Shown: positions 31,859-43,740 of the stretch, piece after piece | How positions within the stretch are numbered: position 1 is the stretch's first letter | Layout: the number at the start of each line of letters is the position of its first letter | NCBI RefSeq assembly: GCF_016862315.1 | Contig: NZ_BOMS01000040.1 | Location: 84,834-148,833, forward strand | Source: Actinoplanes palleronii | GTDB taxonomy: Bacteria; Actinomycetota; Actinomycetes; Mycobacteriales; Micromonosporaceae | DNA: 64,000 nucleotides | Direction of reading: 5' to 3' | The notes under the pieces: generated by a model | What the model was told of the DNA's origin: nothing | The model's input: only the letters and a program-made list of their open reading frames with translations | Database searches by the model: none | Made by a program: the position numbers and the translations under genes

Positions 31859-33114
31859 GCCTCCTGGCGCCGCTGCGGCACCGGTCGTTCCGCTTTCTGC
31901 TGGCCGGCCGCACGATCGACACGCTGGGCAATGCCATCGCGCCGATCGCTCTCGCCTTCGCCGTGCTCGACCTCACCGGTTCGGCCCGCGACCTGGGCCT
32001 GGTGCTCGGCATCCGCACCTTGACCAACGTGGTGTTCCTGCTCTTCGGCGGAGTGTTCGCCGACCGGCTGCCGAGAAATCTGCTGATGGTCGGATCGTGC
32101 CTTGCCGCCGCGGTCACCCAGGCCGTGGTGGCGGCCCTGGTGCTCACCGGCAACGCCACGATCCCCTTGCTCATCGGGTTGTCCGCGCTCAACGGGATGG
32201 CCGCCGCGGTGGCTCTGCCGGCCTCGGCTGCGATCCTGCCGCAGACCGTGCCGGCCGACGTGCGCCAGCAGGCCAATGGGCTCAACCGGCTGTTCTTCAG
32301 CACCGCGATGATCGTTGGGGCGCCGATGGCCGGCGGGCTGGTCGCCGGGGTCGGGCCCGGGTGGGGTATGGCGGCCGACGCCGCGACGTTCCTGCTGGCC
32401 GGCGCCTGTTTCGCTCTGGTGCGGCTGCCGGCGGTGGCCCGCGACTCCGTCGACGCCGACGCCGACGCCCCCACGATCCTCACCGAATTGCGTACCGGCT
32501 GGTCCGAGTTCCGGTCCCGCACCTGGCTCTGGGTGGTGGTCGCCGCGTTCGGGGTGCTCAACGCCGGAGCCAGCGGCGGTATCCACGTCCTCGGCCCCGT
32601 TGTCGCCGACGACACCATCGGGCGCCGAGCCTGGGGTTTCGTGCTTGCCGCGGTCACCGCGGGCAATATCGTCGGCGCTTTCGTGGCGATGCGTCTGCGG
32701 GTCAGCCGGCTGCTGCTCTTCGGCTGTGCGAGCTGCTTCGCCTACGCCCTGCCGGTTCTCGTGCTCGGCATCCGGCCGCACTTCGTTGTGCTCGCCGTCG
32801 CCGGATTCGTGACCGGCGCGATGATGGAGCAGTTCAACATCGCCTGGGACACCACGATGCAGGAGCACATACCCGCCGACAAGCTCGCCCGCGTCTACTC
32901 GTACGACATGGTCGGCTCGTACGTTGCGATCCCGATCGGTCAGATCGCGGCCGGACCGATCGCGCTCGCCCTCGGCCTCCGCCCGACCCTGATCGGCCTC
33001 GCCGCCCTCATGACGCTCGCCGTGATCTTCATGGTGAGCAGCCGGGACGTCCGTACGCTGCGGCACAAGGTGCCGGAACCGGCCGATCGGCCCATGAAAG
33101 AATCGGTGCCGTGA
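31855..33114 (+). CDS. MFS efflux transporter (MFS_3 / Bcr-like)
   Basis: 419 residues with about 12 helices. The first loop after helix 2 is FADRLPRNLLMVGS, the MFS motif A; NGMAAAVALPASAAILPQTVP after helix 4 is typical of the MFS_3 drug-export subgroup. Start GTG at 31855 overlaps the regulator stop; its own stop overlaps purB (GTGA), so this exporter-regulator pair and purB may share a transcript. Substrate unknown. Confidence 0.83.
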   Translation: MSLLAPLRHRSFRFLLAGRTIDTLGNAIAPIALAFAVLDLTGSARDLGLVLGIRTLTNVVFLLFGGVFADRLPRNLLMVGSCLAAAVTQAVVAALVLTGNATIPLLIGLSALNGMAAAVALPASAAILPQTVPADVRQQANGLNRLFFSTAMIVGAPMAGGLVAGVGPGWGMAADAATFLLAGACFALVRLPAVARDSVDADADAPTILTELRTGWSEFRSRTWLWVVVAAFGVLNAGASGGIHVLGPVVADDTIGRRAWGFVLAAVTAGNIVGAFVAMRLRVSRLLLFGCASCFAYALPVLVLGIRPHFVVLAVAGFVTGAMMEQFNIAWDTTMQEHIPADKLARVYSYDMVGSYVAIPIGQIAAGPIALALGLRPTLIGLAALMTLAVIFMVSSRDVRTLRHKVPEPADRPMKESVP

Positions 33115-34532
33115 CCATCCCGAACGTGCTCGCCAGCCGCTATGCCTCCGCCGAACTCGTCACTCTCTGGTCGCCGGAGGAGAAGATCCGGATGGAGCGC
33201 CGGCTCTGGCTGGCGGTCCTGAAGGCCCAGCGTGACCTCGGCATCACGGTGCCGGACGGCGCCGTCGAGGCGTACGAATCAGTTCTCGAGCAGGTCGACC
33301 TGGCCTCGATCGCGGCCCGCGAGCGCGTCACCCGGCACGACGTGAAGGCGCGCATCGAGGAGTTCTCCGAGCTCGCCGGCTTCGAGCAGATCCACAAGGG
33401 GATGACCTCCCGCGACCTCACCGAGAACGTGGAGCAGCTGCAGCTGCGGGCGTCCCTCGAGCTGATCCGGGACCGCGTGGTCGCCGCCCTGTCCCGGCTC
33501 GCCGCGCTCGCCGTCGAGCACTCCGACCTGGTGATCACCGGTCGCTCGCACAACGTCGCGGCCCAGGCCACCACGCTCGGCAAGCGGTTCGCCTCGGCCA
33601 CCGAGGAGCTGCTGATCGCGTACGAGCGGCTGGACGACCTGATCGGCCGTTACCCGCTGCGTGGCATCAAGGGCCCGGTCGGCACCGCCGCCGACCAGCT
33701 CGACCTGCTGGACGGCGACGAGGAGAAGCTGGCCGAGCTGGAGTCCAAGGTCGCCACGCACCTCGGCTTCGCCCGGGTGCTGGACAGCGTCGGCCAGGTC
33801 TACCCGCGGTCGCTCGACTTCGACGTGGTGTCAGCGCTGGCCCAGATCGTCGCCGGGCCGTCCTCGCTGGCCACCACGGTCCGCCTGATGGTCGGCCAGG
33901 AGCTGGTCACCGAGGGTTTCAAGCCGGGCCAGGTGGGCTCGTCGGCGATGCCGCACAAGATGAACACCCGGTCGTCGGAGCGGGTCAACGGCCTGGCCGT
34001 GATCGTCCGGGGCTACCTGTCGATGGTCGGCGAGCTCGCCGGCGACCAGTGGAACGAGGGTGACGTCTCCTGCTCGGTGGTGCGCCGGGTGGCTCTGCCG
34101 GACGCGTTCTTCGCCACCGACGGGCTGTTCCAGACGTTCCTCACCGTGCTCGACGAGTTCGGGGCGTACCCCGCGGTGATCGCCCGGGAGCTGGACCGCT
34201 TCCTGCCGTTCCTGACCACCACCAAGCTGCTCGTCGCGGCGGTCCGCAAGGGTGTCGGCCGGGAGGTCGCGCACGAGGTGATCAAGGAGCACGCGGTCGC
34301 CGTGGCGCTGGCCATGCGGGAGAAGGGCGCGGCGGTCAACGACCTCTTCGACCGGCTCGCCGACGACGGCCGGCTGCAGCTGACCCGGGCCGAGATCGAC
34401 ACGTTGGTGGCCGACCGGGCCGCGTTCGTGGGCGCCGCGCCGGCCCAGGTGCGCGCGATCGCCGACCGGGTTGCCGCGATCGTGGCGCGCCACCCGTCGG
34501 CCGCCGGCTACGCCCCGGCGCCCATCCTCTGA
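33111..34532 (+). CDS. purB: Adenylosuccinate lyase
   Basis: Cleaves SAICAR and adenylosuccinate in purine synthesis, 473 residues of the fumarase superfamily. Seen: RYASAELVTLWSPEEKIRMER, the catalytic TGRSHNVAAQATTLGKRF, and the signature GSSAMPHKMNTRSSERVNGL near residue 285. GTG start overlaps the stop of the MFS gene. The upstream frame is just a shadow of the MFS gene. Confidence 0.96.
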   Translation: MTIPNVLASRYASAELVTLWSPEEKIRMERRLWLAVLKAQRDLGITVPDGAVEAYESVLEQVDLASIAARERVTRHDVKARIEEFSELAGFEQIHKGMTSRDLTENVEQLQLRASLELIRDRVVAALSRLAALAVEHSDLVITGRSHNVAAQATTLGKRFASATEELLIAYERLDDLIGRYPLRGIKGPVGTAADQLDLLDGDEEKLAELESKVATHLGFARVLDSVGQVYPRSLDFDVVSALAQIVAGPSSLATTVRLMVGQELVTEGFKPGQVGSSAMPHKMNTRSSERVNGLAVIVRGYLSMVGELAGDQWNEGDVSCSVVRRVALPDAFFATDGLFQTFLTVLDEFGAYPAVIARELDRFLPFLTTTKLLVAAVRKGVGREVAHEVIKEHAVAVALAMREKGAAVNDLFDRLADDGRLQLTRAEIDTLVADRAAFVGAAPAQVRAIADRVAAIVARHPSAAGYAPAPIL

Positions 34533-34641
34533 ACTGGCTCAACGTCCGGCTGAGTCGGCCGCCCGACAGCGGTCGCCGGTTCGGTCGGACGGTTGACCAG
34601 GTAGGCTCCTCCGTGCTTACACCTATCAGTCAGGAGTGCCC

Positions 34642-34896
34642 GTGGCTCGCGTCGTGGTCGACGTCATGCTCAAGCCGGAGATCCTGGATCCGCAGGGTCA
34701 GGCGGTGGCGAATGCCCTGCCCCGGCTCGGCGTCACCGATGTCTCCTCAGTCCGCATCGGTCGTCGGATCGAGATCGATTTCGCCGGTGAACCCGACCTG
34801 GATCGGGCTCGCGAGATCGCTGACAAGCTGCTCGCCAACCCGGTGATCGAGGACTTCGACATTCGGGTCGTCGCAGACGCGGCGGAGGTCGCCTGA
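34642..34896 (+). CDS. purS: FGAM synthase subunit PurS
   Basis: Small bridging subunit (84 residues) of the three-part formylglycinamidine synthase PurLQS. Family pattern: [27 protein letters not shown] and [15 protein letters not shown] at 34642 has AGGAG 5 nt upstream; the GTG two codons earlier overlaps that site. Head of purS-purQ-purL; a -10 like TAGGCT lies near 34602. In the complex it bridges the glutaminase PurQ and the small-type PurL, both encoded next. Confidence 0.93.
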   Translation: MARVVVDVMLKPEILDPQGQAVANALPRLGVTDVSSVRIGRRIEIDFAGEPDLDRAREIADKLLANPVIEDFDIRVVADAAEVA

Positions 34897-34898
34897 CC

Positions 34899-35599
34899 AT
34901 GCGGATCGGTGTGGTCACCTTCCCCGGATCATTGGACGACGGGGACGCCGCCCGCGCCGCCCGTATCGCCGGCGCCGAGGCTGTCCGCCTCTGGCACGGC
35001 GACCCGGATCTGCACGGCGTCGACGCCGTGGTGCTTCCCGGCGGCTTCTCGTACGGCGACTACCTGCGCTGCGGCGCCATCGCGCGATTCGCTCCGGTCA
35101 TGGAGTCGATCATCGACGCGGCCCGCGGCGGCCTGCCCGTTCTGGGCATCTGCAACGGTTTCCAGGTCCTCTGCGAGGCGCACTTGCTGCCCGGCGCGCT
35201 GACCCGGAACCAACACCTGCACTTCCGCAACCGGGACCAGTGGCTCAAGGTCGAGTCGACGAACACCGCGTGGACCAACAACTTCACCGGCGGCCAGGAG
35301 ATCCTCATCCCGGTCAAGAACGGCGAGGGCTGCTACGTCGCCGACGCCAAGACGCTTGACGCTCTCGAGGCCGAGGGCCGGGTGATCGCGCGCTACGTCC
35401 GCGGCAACCCGAACGGCTCGCAGCGCGACATCGCCGGGATCACCAACGAGGCCGGCAACGTCGTCGGCATCATGCCGCACCCGGAACACGCCGTGGAGGC
35501 GCTGACCGGTCCGTCGCTCGACGGCCTCGGCTTCTTCACCTCCGTCCTGCGGGCCCTGGCGGGGGCGACCGCGGGCGGTCAGCTCGCAGGGGGACAGCA

Positions 35600-35603
<4 letters not shown>
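34899..35603 (+). CDS. purQ: FGAM synthase glutaminase subunit PurQ
   Basis: Class I glutamine amidotransferase, 234 residues, that channels ammonia to PurL. Nucleophile Cys in [10 protein letters not shown] near residue 86, catalytic His/Glu in [10 protein letters not shown] near 196, and [17 protein letters not shown]. It starts 2 bp after purS and overlaps the purL start (GTGA), so the three subunits are translationally coupled. Confidence 0.96.
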
Positions 35604-38056
<2,453 letters not shown>

Positions 38057-38071
38057 TCTTCAGCTGTAGCG

Positions 38072-38103
38072 AAGCCGGCCGGGGAATCTTTCCCGGCCGG
38101 CTT
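38072..38103 (+). terminator. Terminator of the purSQL operon
   Basis: 12-bp stem AAGCCGGCCGGG / CCCGGCCGGCTT with an 8-nt loop, followed by TTCTCTT. Confidence 0.88.
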
Positions 38104-38127
38104 TCTCTTACCTGTCGCCGGTATGAA

Positions 38128-38156
38128 AAGGGCCCCGCGCGATGCGCGGGGCCCTT
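38128..38156 (-). terminator. Terminator of the convergent surface-protein gene
   Basis: 13-bp perfect stem AAGGGCCCCGCGC / GCGCGGGGCCCTT with loop GAT; read on the minus strand it runs into TTTTCAT. Placed 14 bp past the stop of the minus-strand gene and back to back with the purL terminator. Confidence 0.85.
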
Positions 38157-38170
38157 CCCTTCAGATCAGG

Positions 38171-40069
38171 TCACTCTTCCCAGTCACGACCGCGACGGTT
38201 CGGGTCCTGCCCGTTTCCGTACGCGTTGCCGCGCTGGTCGTAGCCCTGGGTGCCGTAACCGGGCTGACCCGGCTGGACCGGGGGCTGCTGAGCGCCGCCG
38301 TAGTTGCCGCCGTGCTGGTCGTAGCCCTGGTTGCCGTAGCCACCCTGCTCGTACCCGGCGGGCTGGGCGGGGGGCTGGGCGCCGTAGTTGCCGCCGCCCT
38401 GCTCGTAACCGCCCTGCTCGTACCCGGCGGGGCCGTAGCCGTCGCCGTTGTCGGGCTGGTTGCCCCAACCGGCCTGGCCGCCCTGGTTGCCCCAGCCTGC
38501 CTGGCCGGCGGCCTGGTTGCCGTAGCCGCCCTGGTCGTACCCGCCGGCCTGCTGGCCCGCGGCGTAACCGCCGGCGCCGTAGCCGTCGTCCTCGTAGCCG
38601 TTGTTCGGCTGGTACATGCCGGTGGCCTCGTCGTAGCGCTGCCCCGGCTGGGGCTGCTGCGGCTGCTCCGGCTGGTACATGTTGGTGGCCTGGCCGTAGC
38701 CGTCGGCCTGCGCGTCGTACCCGCTGGTCGCGGCGCCGTAGCCGCCCGCGGCGCCAGTGCCGGCGGCGCCGTAGCCGCCCTGGTCGTCCCACTGGCTGCT
38801 GTTCGTGCCGAGGTAGCCGCCCTGCGGGGGCACCGGAGCGCCGTACGGGTCGGGGAACTCGTCCTCGACCACCGCCGGGCGATGGATCATCGTGGGCGCG
38901 TCGCTGAGCGCCGCACCCATGCCGCCGGCTCCGGCGACCATCGTGGCGTCGCCACCACGGCCCGCGCCGACCGGCGCGGCGACCCGGGTCGCGTCGTTGC
39001 CGTACCGGGGACCGCCCGCGGGGCCGCCGCCGATCGGAGCGCCGCCGTAGCCCGCGCCGCCACCGTTGGTGTCGTCACCGTTGGCCGCGGCGTTCTTGCG
39101 GCGCAGCCAGACCAGCACCATCGCGCCGACACCCGCGGCGACCAGCAGGCCACCCATCACGATCAGCAGCCAGGAGCTGCCGCCGCTGTCGTCGGACTTG
39201 TTATCGGTGTCGGCCGCGAGCGTGTTCGCCGGGTCGGTGGTCGCGTCGTCGGTGGCCTCGTCGTCGGTCGGCTCCTCGCTCACCGCCGAGCTGGCCGAGG
39301 CGCTGACCGACGCGCTCGGCGAGGCGGACGCGGAAGCGGCGAGGGCCTTCAGCGTGATCGACGCGGAGACCGTCTTGCCCACGGTGCCCTTGACGGTGGT
39401 CCTGGCGCCCTTGAATCCCTCAAGCGTCGCGCCCACCGTGATCGAGCCGGCCGAGATCGGGTTGGTGTCCGAGGACGCGAAGGAGAACCCGCCGTCGTTG
39501 TTCGTGATGGCGGTGTACTTGTGACCCTGGCTGTCGACCATGCCGACGGACGCGCCGGCTAGCCGGTTGCCGTCCTTGTCCTTGATCGTGCCGGTCACCA
39601 GACGCACGTTGGTGTCGGCCGGCGCGGCCGGGCCGTTGACCCTGATCTTGGCGACGGCGGTCTTCGTGCCCGGCGCGTCGCCGGACGACGTGGCCTCCAC
39701 CTGGAAGGTGATGTCCTGCTTCTGGCCCTCGCCGATGGTCGGAAGGACGATCGTCGCCGAGCCGTCGGTGTCCTCGCCGGGCTTCAGGGTGACGTTCTGG
39801 TTGCCGCAACCGCTGTTGCAGGCACCGCCGACGAGGGTCGTCGTGATCTTCACCGGGACGGCTGTATCGGCGGATTCGGCGGAGCCCCCCGGGTTACCAA
39901 CCGTGTATGTGACGGTTACAGTGTCCCCAGAGTTGCCGCTCGATGGTGCGGTGATATTGACGGTGGGTGTGGCTGCGAGAGCAGCCGTCTGACCACCGGC
40001 CACCAAGCCTGCGACCAGCACCAGGAACGCACCGGCCTGAACTGCCCGGCCCCGTAGGTGCGTTGTCAC
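38171..40069 (-). CDS. Cell-surface protein with one TM helix and prion-like Gly/Tyr/Gln/Asn tail, 632 aa
   Basis: Signal peptide at residues 1-32 (RAVQAGAFLVLVAGLVAGGQ, cut after AALA), an Ig-like extracellular domain (ITAPSSGNSGDTVTVTYTV, one CNSGC pair), a carboxypeptidase-regulatory-like beta-sandwich (VTGTIKDKDGNRLAGASVG), a Ser/Ala/Thr stalk, then a single helix (SSWLLIVMGGLLVAAGVGAM) with a basic stop-transfer RRKN. The roughly 280-residue C-terminal part is cytosolic: NDATRVAAP, DATMVAGAG and DAPTMIHRP sites, then dozens of GGY, GYGNQ and GYEQ units. Start GTG at 40069. Function unknown; the Thr motifs look like FHA or Ser/Thr-kinase targets (inference). Confidence 0.75.
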   Translation of the reverse strand: MTTHLRGRAVQAGAFLVLVAGLVAGGQTAALAATPTVNITAPSSGNSGDTVTVTYTVGNPGGSAESADTAVPVKITTTLVGGACNSGCGNQNVTLKPGEDTDGSATIVLPTIGEGQKQDITFQVEATSSGDAPGTKTAVAKIRVNGPAAPADTNVRLVTGTIKDKDGNRLAGASVGMVDSQGHKYTAITNNDGGFSFASSDTNPISAGSITVGATLEGFKGARTTVKGTVGKTVSASITLKALAASASASPSASVSASASSAVSEEPTDDEATDDATTDPANTLAADTDNKSDDSGGSSWLLIVMGGLLVAAGVGAMVLVWLRRKNAAANGDDTNGGGAGYGGAPIGGGPAGGPRYGNDATRVAAPVGAGRGGDATMVAGAGGMGAALSDAPTMIHRPAVVEDEFPDPYGAPVPPQGGYLGTNSSQWDDQGGYGAAGTGAAGGYGAATSGYDAQADGYGQATNMYQPEQPQQPQPGQRYDEATGMYQPNNGYEDDGYGAGGYAAGQQAGGYDQGGYGNQAAGQAGWGNQGGQAGWGNQPDNGDGYGPAGYEQGGYEQGGGNYGAQPPAQPAGYEQGGYGNQGYDQHGGNYGGAQQPPVQPGQPGYGTQGYDQRGNAYGNGQDPNRRGRDWEE

Positions 40070-40222
40070 GTCCACCACCTTCCGTGTCGCGTTGTCTCCG
40101 GTCTCTTGCACGTGAGATCTCGCGCGACTTCTACGCCGTCGGCAACTATGCCCTGCCACACGGCTTTCGCGCGACCCAGGGCGGTGTGCCGTTGTCGGCG
40201 AACCGAGTCGTATCGTCCCGAC

Positions 40223-40585
40223 ATGTCGTCTGCGCACAATAAATCCGAGTCGGTGTCCGAGGCACTGGGCGCGCTGGACCGGGGGGACGAACCCGAGCGT
40301 GTGGTGCTGCGTGACGCGGTTCGCGCCCTGCTGACCGAGTTGTCCCAACGCGCGCCTGGCCGTTCGGTGGAGGTGCGTATTCCACCTTTCGGTGCGATTC
40401 AGTGCGTGCCCGGCCCGCGACACACCCGCGGCACACCGCCCAATGTGGTCGAAACGGATCCGATGACGTGGCTGCTCCTGGCCACCGGCCGCCTGGACTG
40501 GGCGGAAGCGACGCGGGACGGACGCCTGCGGGCCAGCGGGATCCGCACCGATCTCACCGAGTACCTGCCGCTCACCGGGGAATGA
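40223..40585 (+). CDS. Sterol-carrier family protein upstream of purF, 120 aa
   Basis: Small soluble protein I recognise as the actinobacterial sterol-carrier-type family that commonly precedes purF. Segments: RDAVRALLTELSQRAPGRSVEVRIPPFGAIQCV and NVVETDPMTWLLLATGRLDWAEA. The ATG at 40223 is 6 nt after TATCGT, so probably leaderless. Ligand and role unknown; shares the SCP2-like pocket architecture by family assignment only. Confidence 0.75.
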   Translation: MSSAHNKSESVSEALGALDRGDEPERVVLRDAVRALLTELSQRAPGRSVEVRIPPFGAIQCVPGPRHTRGTPPNVVETDPMTWLLLATGRLDWAEATRDGRLRASGIRTDLTEYLPLTGE

Positions 40586-40714
40586 GCCCGCAGGTGCCGC
40601 CTCCGGGCTCGCGTACACTGGGCGATCGGAGCGAGCGGAGTCCGGGCTAGACCAACGATTTGGATGGTCGGCGCTTCGGACAGTTCGTGCGAACCGATAT
40701 GAGGGAGCGAACAG

Positions 40715-42322
40715 GTGCCCCGAGGCGACGGCCTACTGACCGACGATCTCGACCCCCAGGACCGCGGCCCCCAGGATGCCTGTGGCGTCTTCGGCGTCTG
40801 GGCCCCCGAGGAAGAGGTCGCCAAACTCACGTACTTCGGGCTGTACGCACTCCAGCACCGGGGCCAGGAAGCCGCCGGCATCGCGGTGAGCGACGGTTCC
40901 GGTGTCGTGGTCTACAAGGACGTCGGCCTGGTCTCCCAGGTGTTCGACGAGCCCACTCTCGCCAGCCTGCGCGGTCACCTCGCGATCGGGCACGCGCGCT
41001 ACTCCACCACCGGCGGTTCGAACTGGGAAAATGCCCAGCCGACCATCCGGGCCACCCCGGCCGGCACGACGATCGCGCTGGCGCACAACGGCAACCTGGT
41101 GAACACCGCCGAGCTGGCCAAGGAGATCGCCGACCGCGGTCTCGACGTGGGTGACTCCACCTCCGACACGGCCATGGTCACCACCCTGCTGGCCGGTCGC
41201 CCCGACCTCTCGGTCGAGGCCGCCGCCATGGAGGTGCTGCCCACCCTGCGCGGCGCGTTCAGCTTCGTCTTCATGGACGAGCACACGCTCTACGCGGCGC
41301 GGGACGCCCAGGGCGTCCGCCCGCTGGTGCTCGGCCGGATGGAGCGCGGCTGGGTGGTCGCCAGCGAGACCGCCGCGCTGGACATCACCGGCGCCAGCTT
41401 CGTCCGTGAGGTCGAGCCCGGCGAGATCATCGCGATCGACGAGCACGGCCTGCGCTCCTCGCGGTTCGCCGCACCGGAGCCGAAGGGCTGCCTCTTCGAG
41501 TACGTCTACCTCGCCCGCCCGGACACCACGATCGCCGGGCGCAACATCTACGCCGCGCGCGTCGAGGTCGGCCGCAAGCTGGCCAAGGAGCACCCGGTCG
41601 AGGCCGACCTGGTGATCGGCGTCCCGGAGTCCGGCATCCCGGCCGCGATCGGGTACGCGGAGGCCTCCGGCATCCCGTACAGCGCCGGCTTCATGAAGAA
41701 CGCGTATGTCGGCCGCACCTTCATCCAGCCCTCGCAGACCATCCGCCAGCTCGGGATCCGGCTCAAGCTGAACCCGCTGCGCGAGGTGGTCCGGGGCAAA
41801 CGGATCGTCGTGATCGACGACTCGATCGTGCGGGGCAACACCCAGCGCGCCCAGATCCGGATGCTGCGCGAGGCCGGCGCCCTGGAGATCCACGTCCGGA
41901 TCTCGTCGCCGCCGGTGAAGTGGCCGTGTTTCTACGGCATCGACTTCGCCACCCGGGCCGAGCTGATCGCCAACGGCCTGGAGATCGACGGTATCCGCCG
42001 CTCGATCGGCGCCGACAGCCTGGGCTACGTCTCGCTCGACAACCTGGTCCAGGCGACCGAGCAGCCGAAATCCCGGCTCTGCATGGCCTGCTTCACCGGG
42101 GAGTACCCGATCGAGCTGCCGGCCGCCGACCTGATCGGTAAGCATGTGCTGGAGGGTGTCGGCCGTCGCGCCGGCATGCCGGCCGCCTCACCGAAGGCGG
42201 TCGAGGCCGCCGTCACCGAGCTCGAGACCGAGTACGAGGTCCGCGAGCACGGGGACGACCACGCGGCACCGGCGCCGCTGGTGGCCAGCCCGGGTGGCGC
42301 CAACGCGCTGCACCACCCGTGA
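40715..42322 (+). CDS. purF: Amidophosphoribosyltransferase
   Basis: First committed step of purine synthesis: PRPP + Gln to phosphoribosylamine, 535 residues. The nucleophile Cys is in GPQDACGVFG near residue 23, preceded by a propeptide that is removed. Ntn glutaminase: ALQHRGQEAAGIAVSDG, HARYSTTGGS, AHNGNLVN. PRTase: IVVIDDSIVRGNTQ (PRPP site). Fe-S cluster ligands: VKWPCFYGIDF and SRLCMACFTG, the [4Fe-4S] type as in Bacillus. Start GTG with GAGGGAG upstream; 53 bp before purM, co-directional. Confidence 0.96.
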   Translation: MPRGDGLLTDDLDPQDRGPQDACGVFGVWAPEEEVAKLTYFGLYALQHRGQEAAGIAVSDGSGVVVYKDVGLVSQVFDEPTLASLRGHLAIGHARYSTTGGSNWENAQPTIRATPAGTTIALAHNGNLVNTAELAKEIADRGLDVGDSTSDTAMVTTLLAGRPDLSVEAAAMEVLPTLRGAFSFVFMDEHTLYAARDAQGVRPLVLGRMERGWVVASETAALDITGASFVREVEPGEIIAIDEHGLRSSRFAAPEPKGCLFEYVYLARPDTTIAGRNIYAARVEVGRKLAKEHPVEADLVIGVPESGIPAAIGYAEASGIPYSAGFMKNAYVGRTFIQPSQTIRQLGIRLKLNPLREVVRGKRIVVIDDSIVRGNTQRAQIRMLREAGALEIHVRISSPPVKWPCFYGIDFATRAELIANGLEIDGIRRSIGADSLGYVSLDNLVQATEQPKSRLCMACFTGEYPIELPAADLIGKHVLEGVGRRAGMPAASPKAVEAAVTELETEYEVREHGDDHAAPAPLVASPGGANALHHP

Positions 42323-42375
42323 CCTGAATCAATGGTGACTCTGCCAGTTACCGCAGAACCGCTAAGGGGAGAACC

Positions 42376-43524
42376 GTGACGCACGTGTCCGAGCGCAGTG
42401 CCGGATCGAACGGCGCTGAGGGCGGCGACCGACAGCCGTGGACGGCGGGCGCCGGCCGCGGGCCGCGCAAGCGCTCCGCGACGTACGCGGCGGCCGGTGT
42501 CTCGATCGACGCCGGCGATCGGGCCGTCGAGCTGCTCAAGGCCAAGGTGAAGAAGACCACCCGGCCCGAGGTGATCGGCGACCTGGGCGGCTTCTCCGGG
42601 CTGTTCAAGCTCAACACCGCGAAGTACAAGAGCCCGATCCTGGCGTCGTCCACCGACGGCGTGGGCACCAAGCTGGTCATCGCCCAGCAGCTCGACATCC
42701 ACGACACGATCGGCATCGACCTGGTCGCGATGGTCGTCGACGACCTGGTGGCCTGTGGCGCCGAGCCGCTGTTCCTGCTCGACTACATCGCCTGTGGCGA
42801 GGTCGTGCCGGACAAGATCGCTGAGATCGGCGCCGGCATCGCGGACGGCTGCCGGTACGCCGGTTGTGCCCTGCTCGGTGGCGAGACCGCCGAGCACCCG
42901 GGCGTGCTGCGCCCGGACGAGTACGACGTCTCGGCCACCGGTGTCGGCGTGGTCGAGGAGAGCTTGCTGCTCGGCCCGCAGAAGGTGGAGATCGGCGACG
43001 CGGTGATCGCGATGCGCTCGTCCGGCCTGCACTCGAACGGGTATTCCCTGGTCCGCCACGTGCTGCTCGGCGCCGGCCGGATGCGCCTGGACACCGTTGT
43101 CGACGACTTCGGCACCTCGCGCACCCTGGGCGAGGAGCTGCTCACCCCCACCAAGATCTACGCCAAGGACTGCCTGGGCCTGATCGAGGAGACCGACGTG
43201 CGGGCGTTCTCGCACGTCACCGGCGGCGGCATCCCCGGCAACCTGAACCGGGTCCTGCCGGGCACCATGGACGCCGTGGTGGACCGCTCCACCTGGCGCC
43301 CGCAGCCGATCTTCGACCTGATCCAGGCCAAGGGCCGGATCGAGGACTCGGAGATGGAGGCCACCTTCAACATGGGTGTCGGCATGTTCGCTGTCGTCTC
43401 CTCGGACGACGCGGACCGCGCGATGGCCTACCTGGCCGGCCGCGGTGTCGAGGCCTGGCAGGTCGGCGAGGTCCTCGAGGGCACCGGCCAGGTGCAGATG
43501 ATGGGGTCCTACACCCGGGGCTGA
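42376..43524 (+). CDS. purM: Phosphoribosylformylglycinamidine cyclo-ligase (AIR synthetase)
   Basis: Fifth step of purine synthesis: FGAM to AIR, ATP-dependent, 382 residues. Seen: SATYAAAGVSIDAGDRAVELLK, DGVGTKLVIAQQL, DLVAMVVDDLVACGAEPLFLLDYI, GGETAEHPGVL and the C-terminal VTGGGIPGNLNRVLP. The N-terminal 35 residues before SATYAAAG are an extension of low conservation. GTG start preceded by AAGGGGAG. Confidence 0.95.
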   Translation: MTHVSERSAGSNGAEGGDRQPWTAGAGRGPRKRSATYAAAGVSIDAGDRAVELLKAKVKKTTRPEVIGDLGGFSGLFKLNTAKYKSPILASSTDGVGTKLVIAQQLDIHDTIGIDLVAMVVDDLVACGAEPLFLLDYIACGEVVPDKIAEIGAGIADGCRYAGCALLGGETAEHPGVLRPDEYDVSATGVGVVEESLLLGPQKVEIGDAVIAMRSSGLHSNGYSLVRHVLLGAGRMRLDTVVDDFGTSRTLGEELLTPTKIYAKDCLGLIEETDVRAFSHVTGGGIPGNLNRVLPGTMDAVVDRSTWRPQPIFDLIQAKGRIEDSEMEATFNMGVGMFAVVSSDDADRAMAYLAGRGVEAWQVGEVLEGTGQVQMMGSYTRG

Positions 43525-43635
43525 CCCACCGTGGTGATCATGTCCGCGACAGGGCGTGACGCCGGCTGTGATCCGGGTATGAGATCACCGGCCGCGTGAT
43601 CGCGAGTCTGGTTCGTGACGGGCAGAGCATGAAAT

Positions 43636-43670
43636 GATCCGTGTGTGCCGATGTCCGGCACATACGGATC
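43636..43670 (+). terminator. Terminator-like hairpin after purM
   Basis: GATCCGTGTGTGCCG and CGGCACATACGGATC form a 15-bp stem with one G-T pair and loop ATGTC, followed by TTTC. It separates purM from the RiPP locus. Confidence 0.7.
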
Positions 43671-43677
43671 TTTCGCA

Positions 43678-43705
43678 TTGAGGGCTGGACCGCGAGGCCT
43701 AGCCT
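43678..43705 (+). promoter_or_regulatory. Candidate promoter of the RiPP locus
   Basis: TTGAGG and TAGCCT are separated by 16 bp, 35 bp before the maturase ATG and just after the purM terminator. Confidence 0.45.
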
Positions 43706-43740
43706 GGCCCTGCTCGACAGGTGCCTACGGGAGGTGCGCG

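Noticed and set aside
32097..33110. N-terminal extension of purB
   Set aside because: Shadow of the MFS gene; purB starts at GTG 33111.
40070..40618. N-terminal extension of the surface protein to 40618
   Set aside because: It would overlap the sterol-carrier gene and lacks a site; the signal peptide starts right after GTG 40069.
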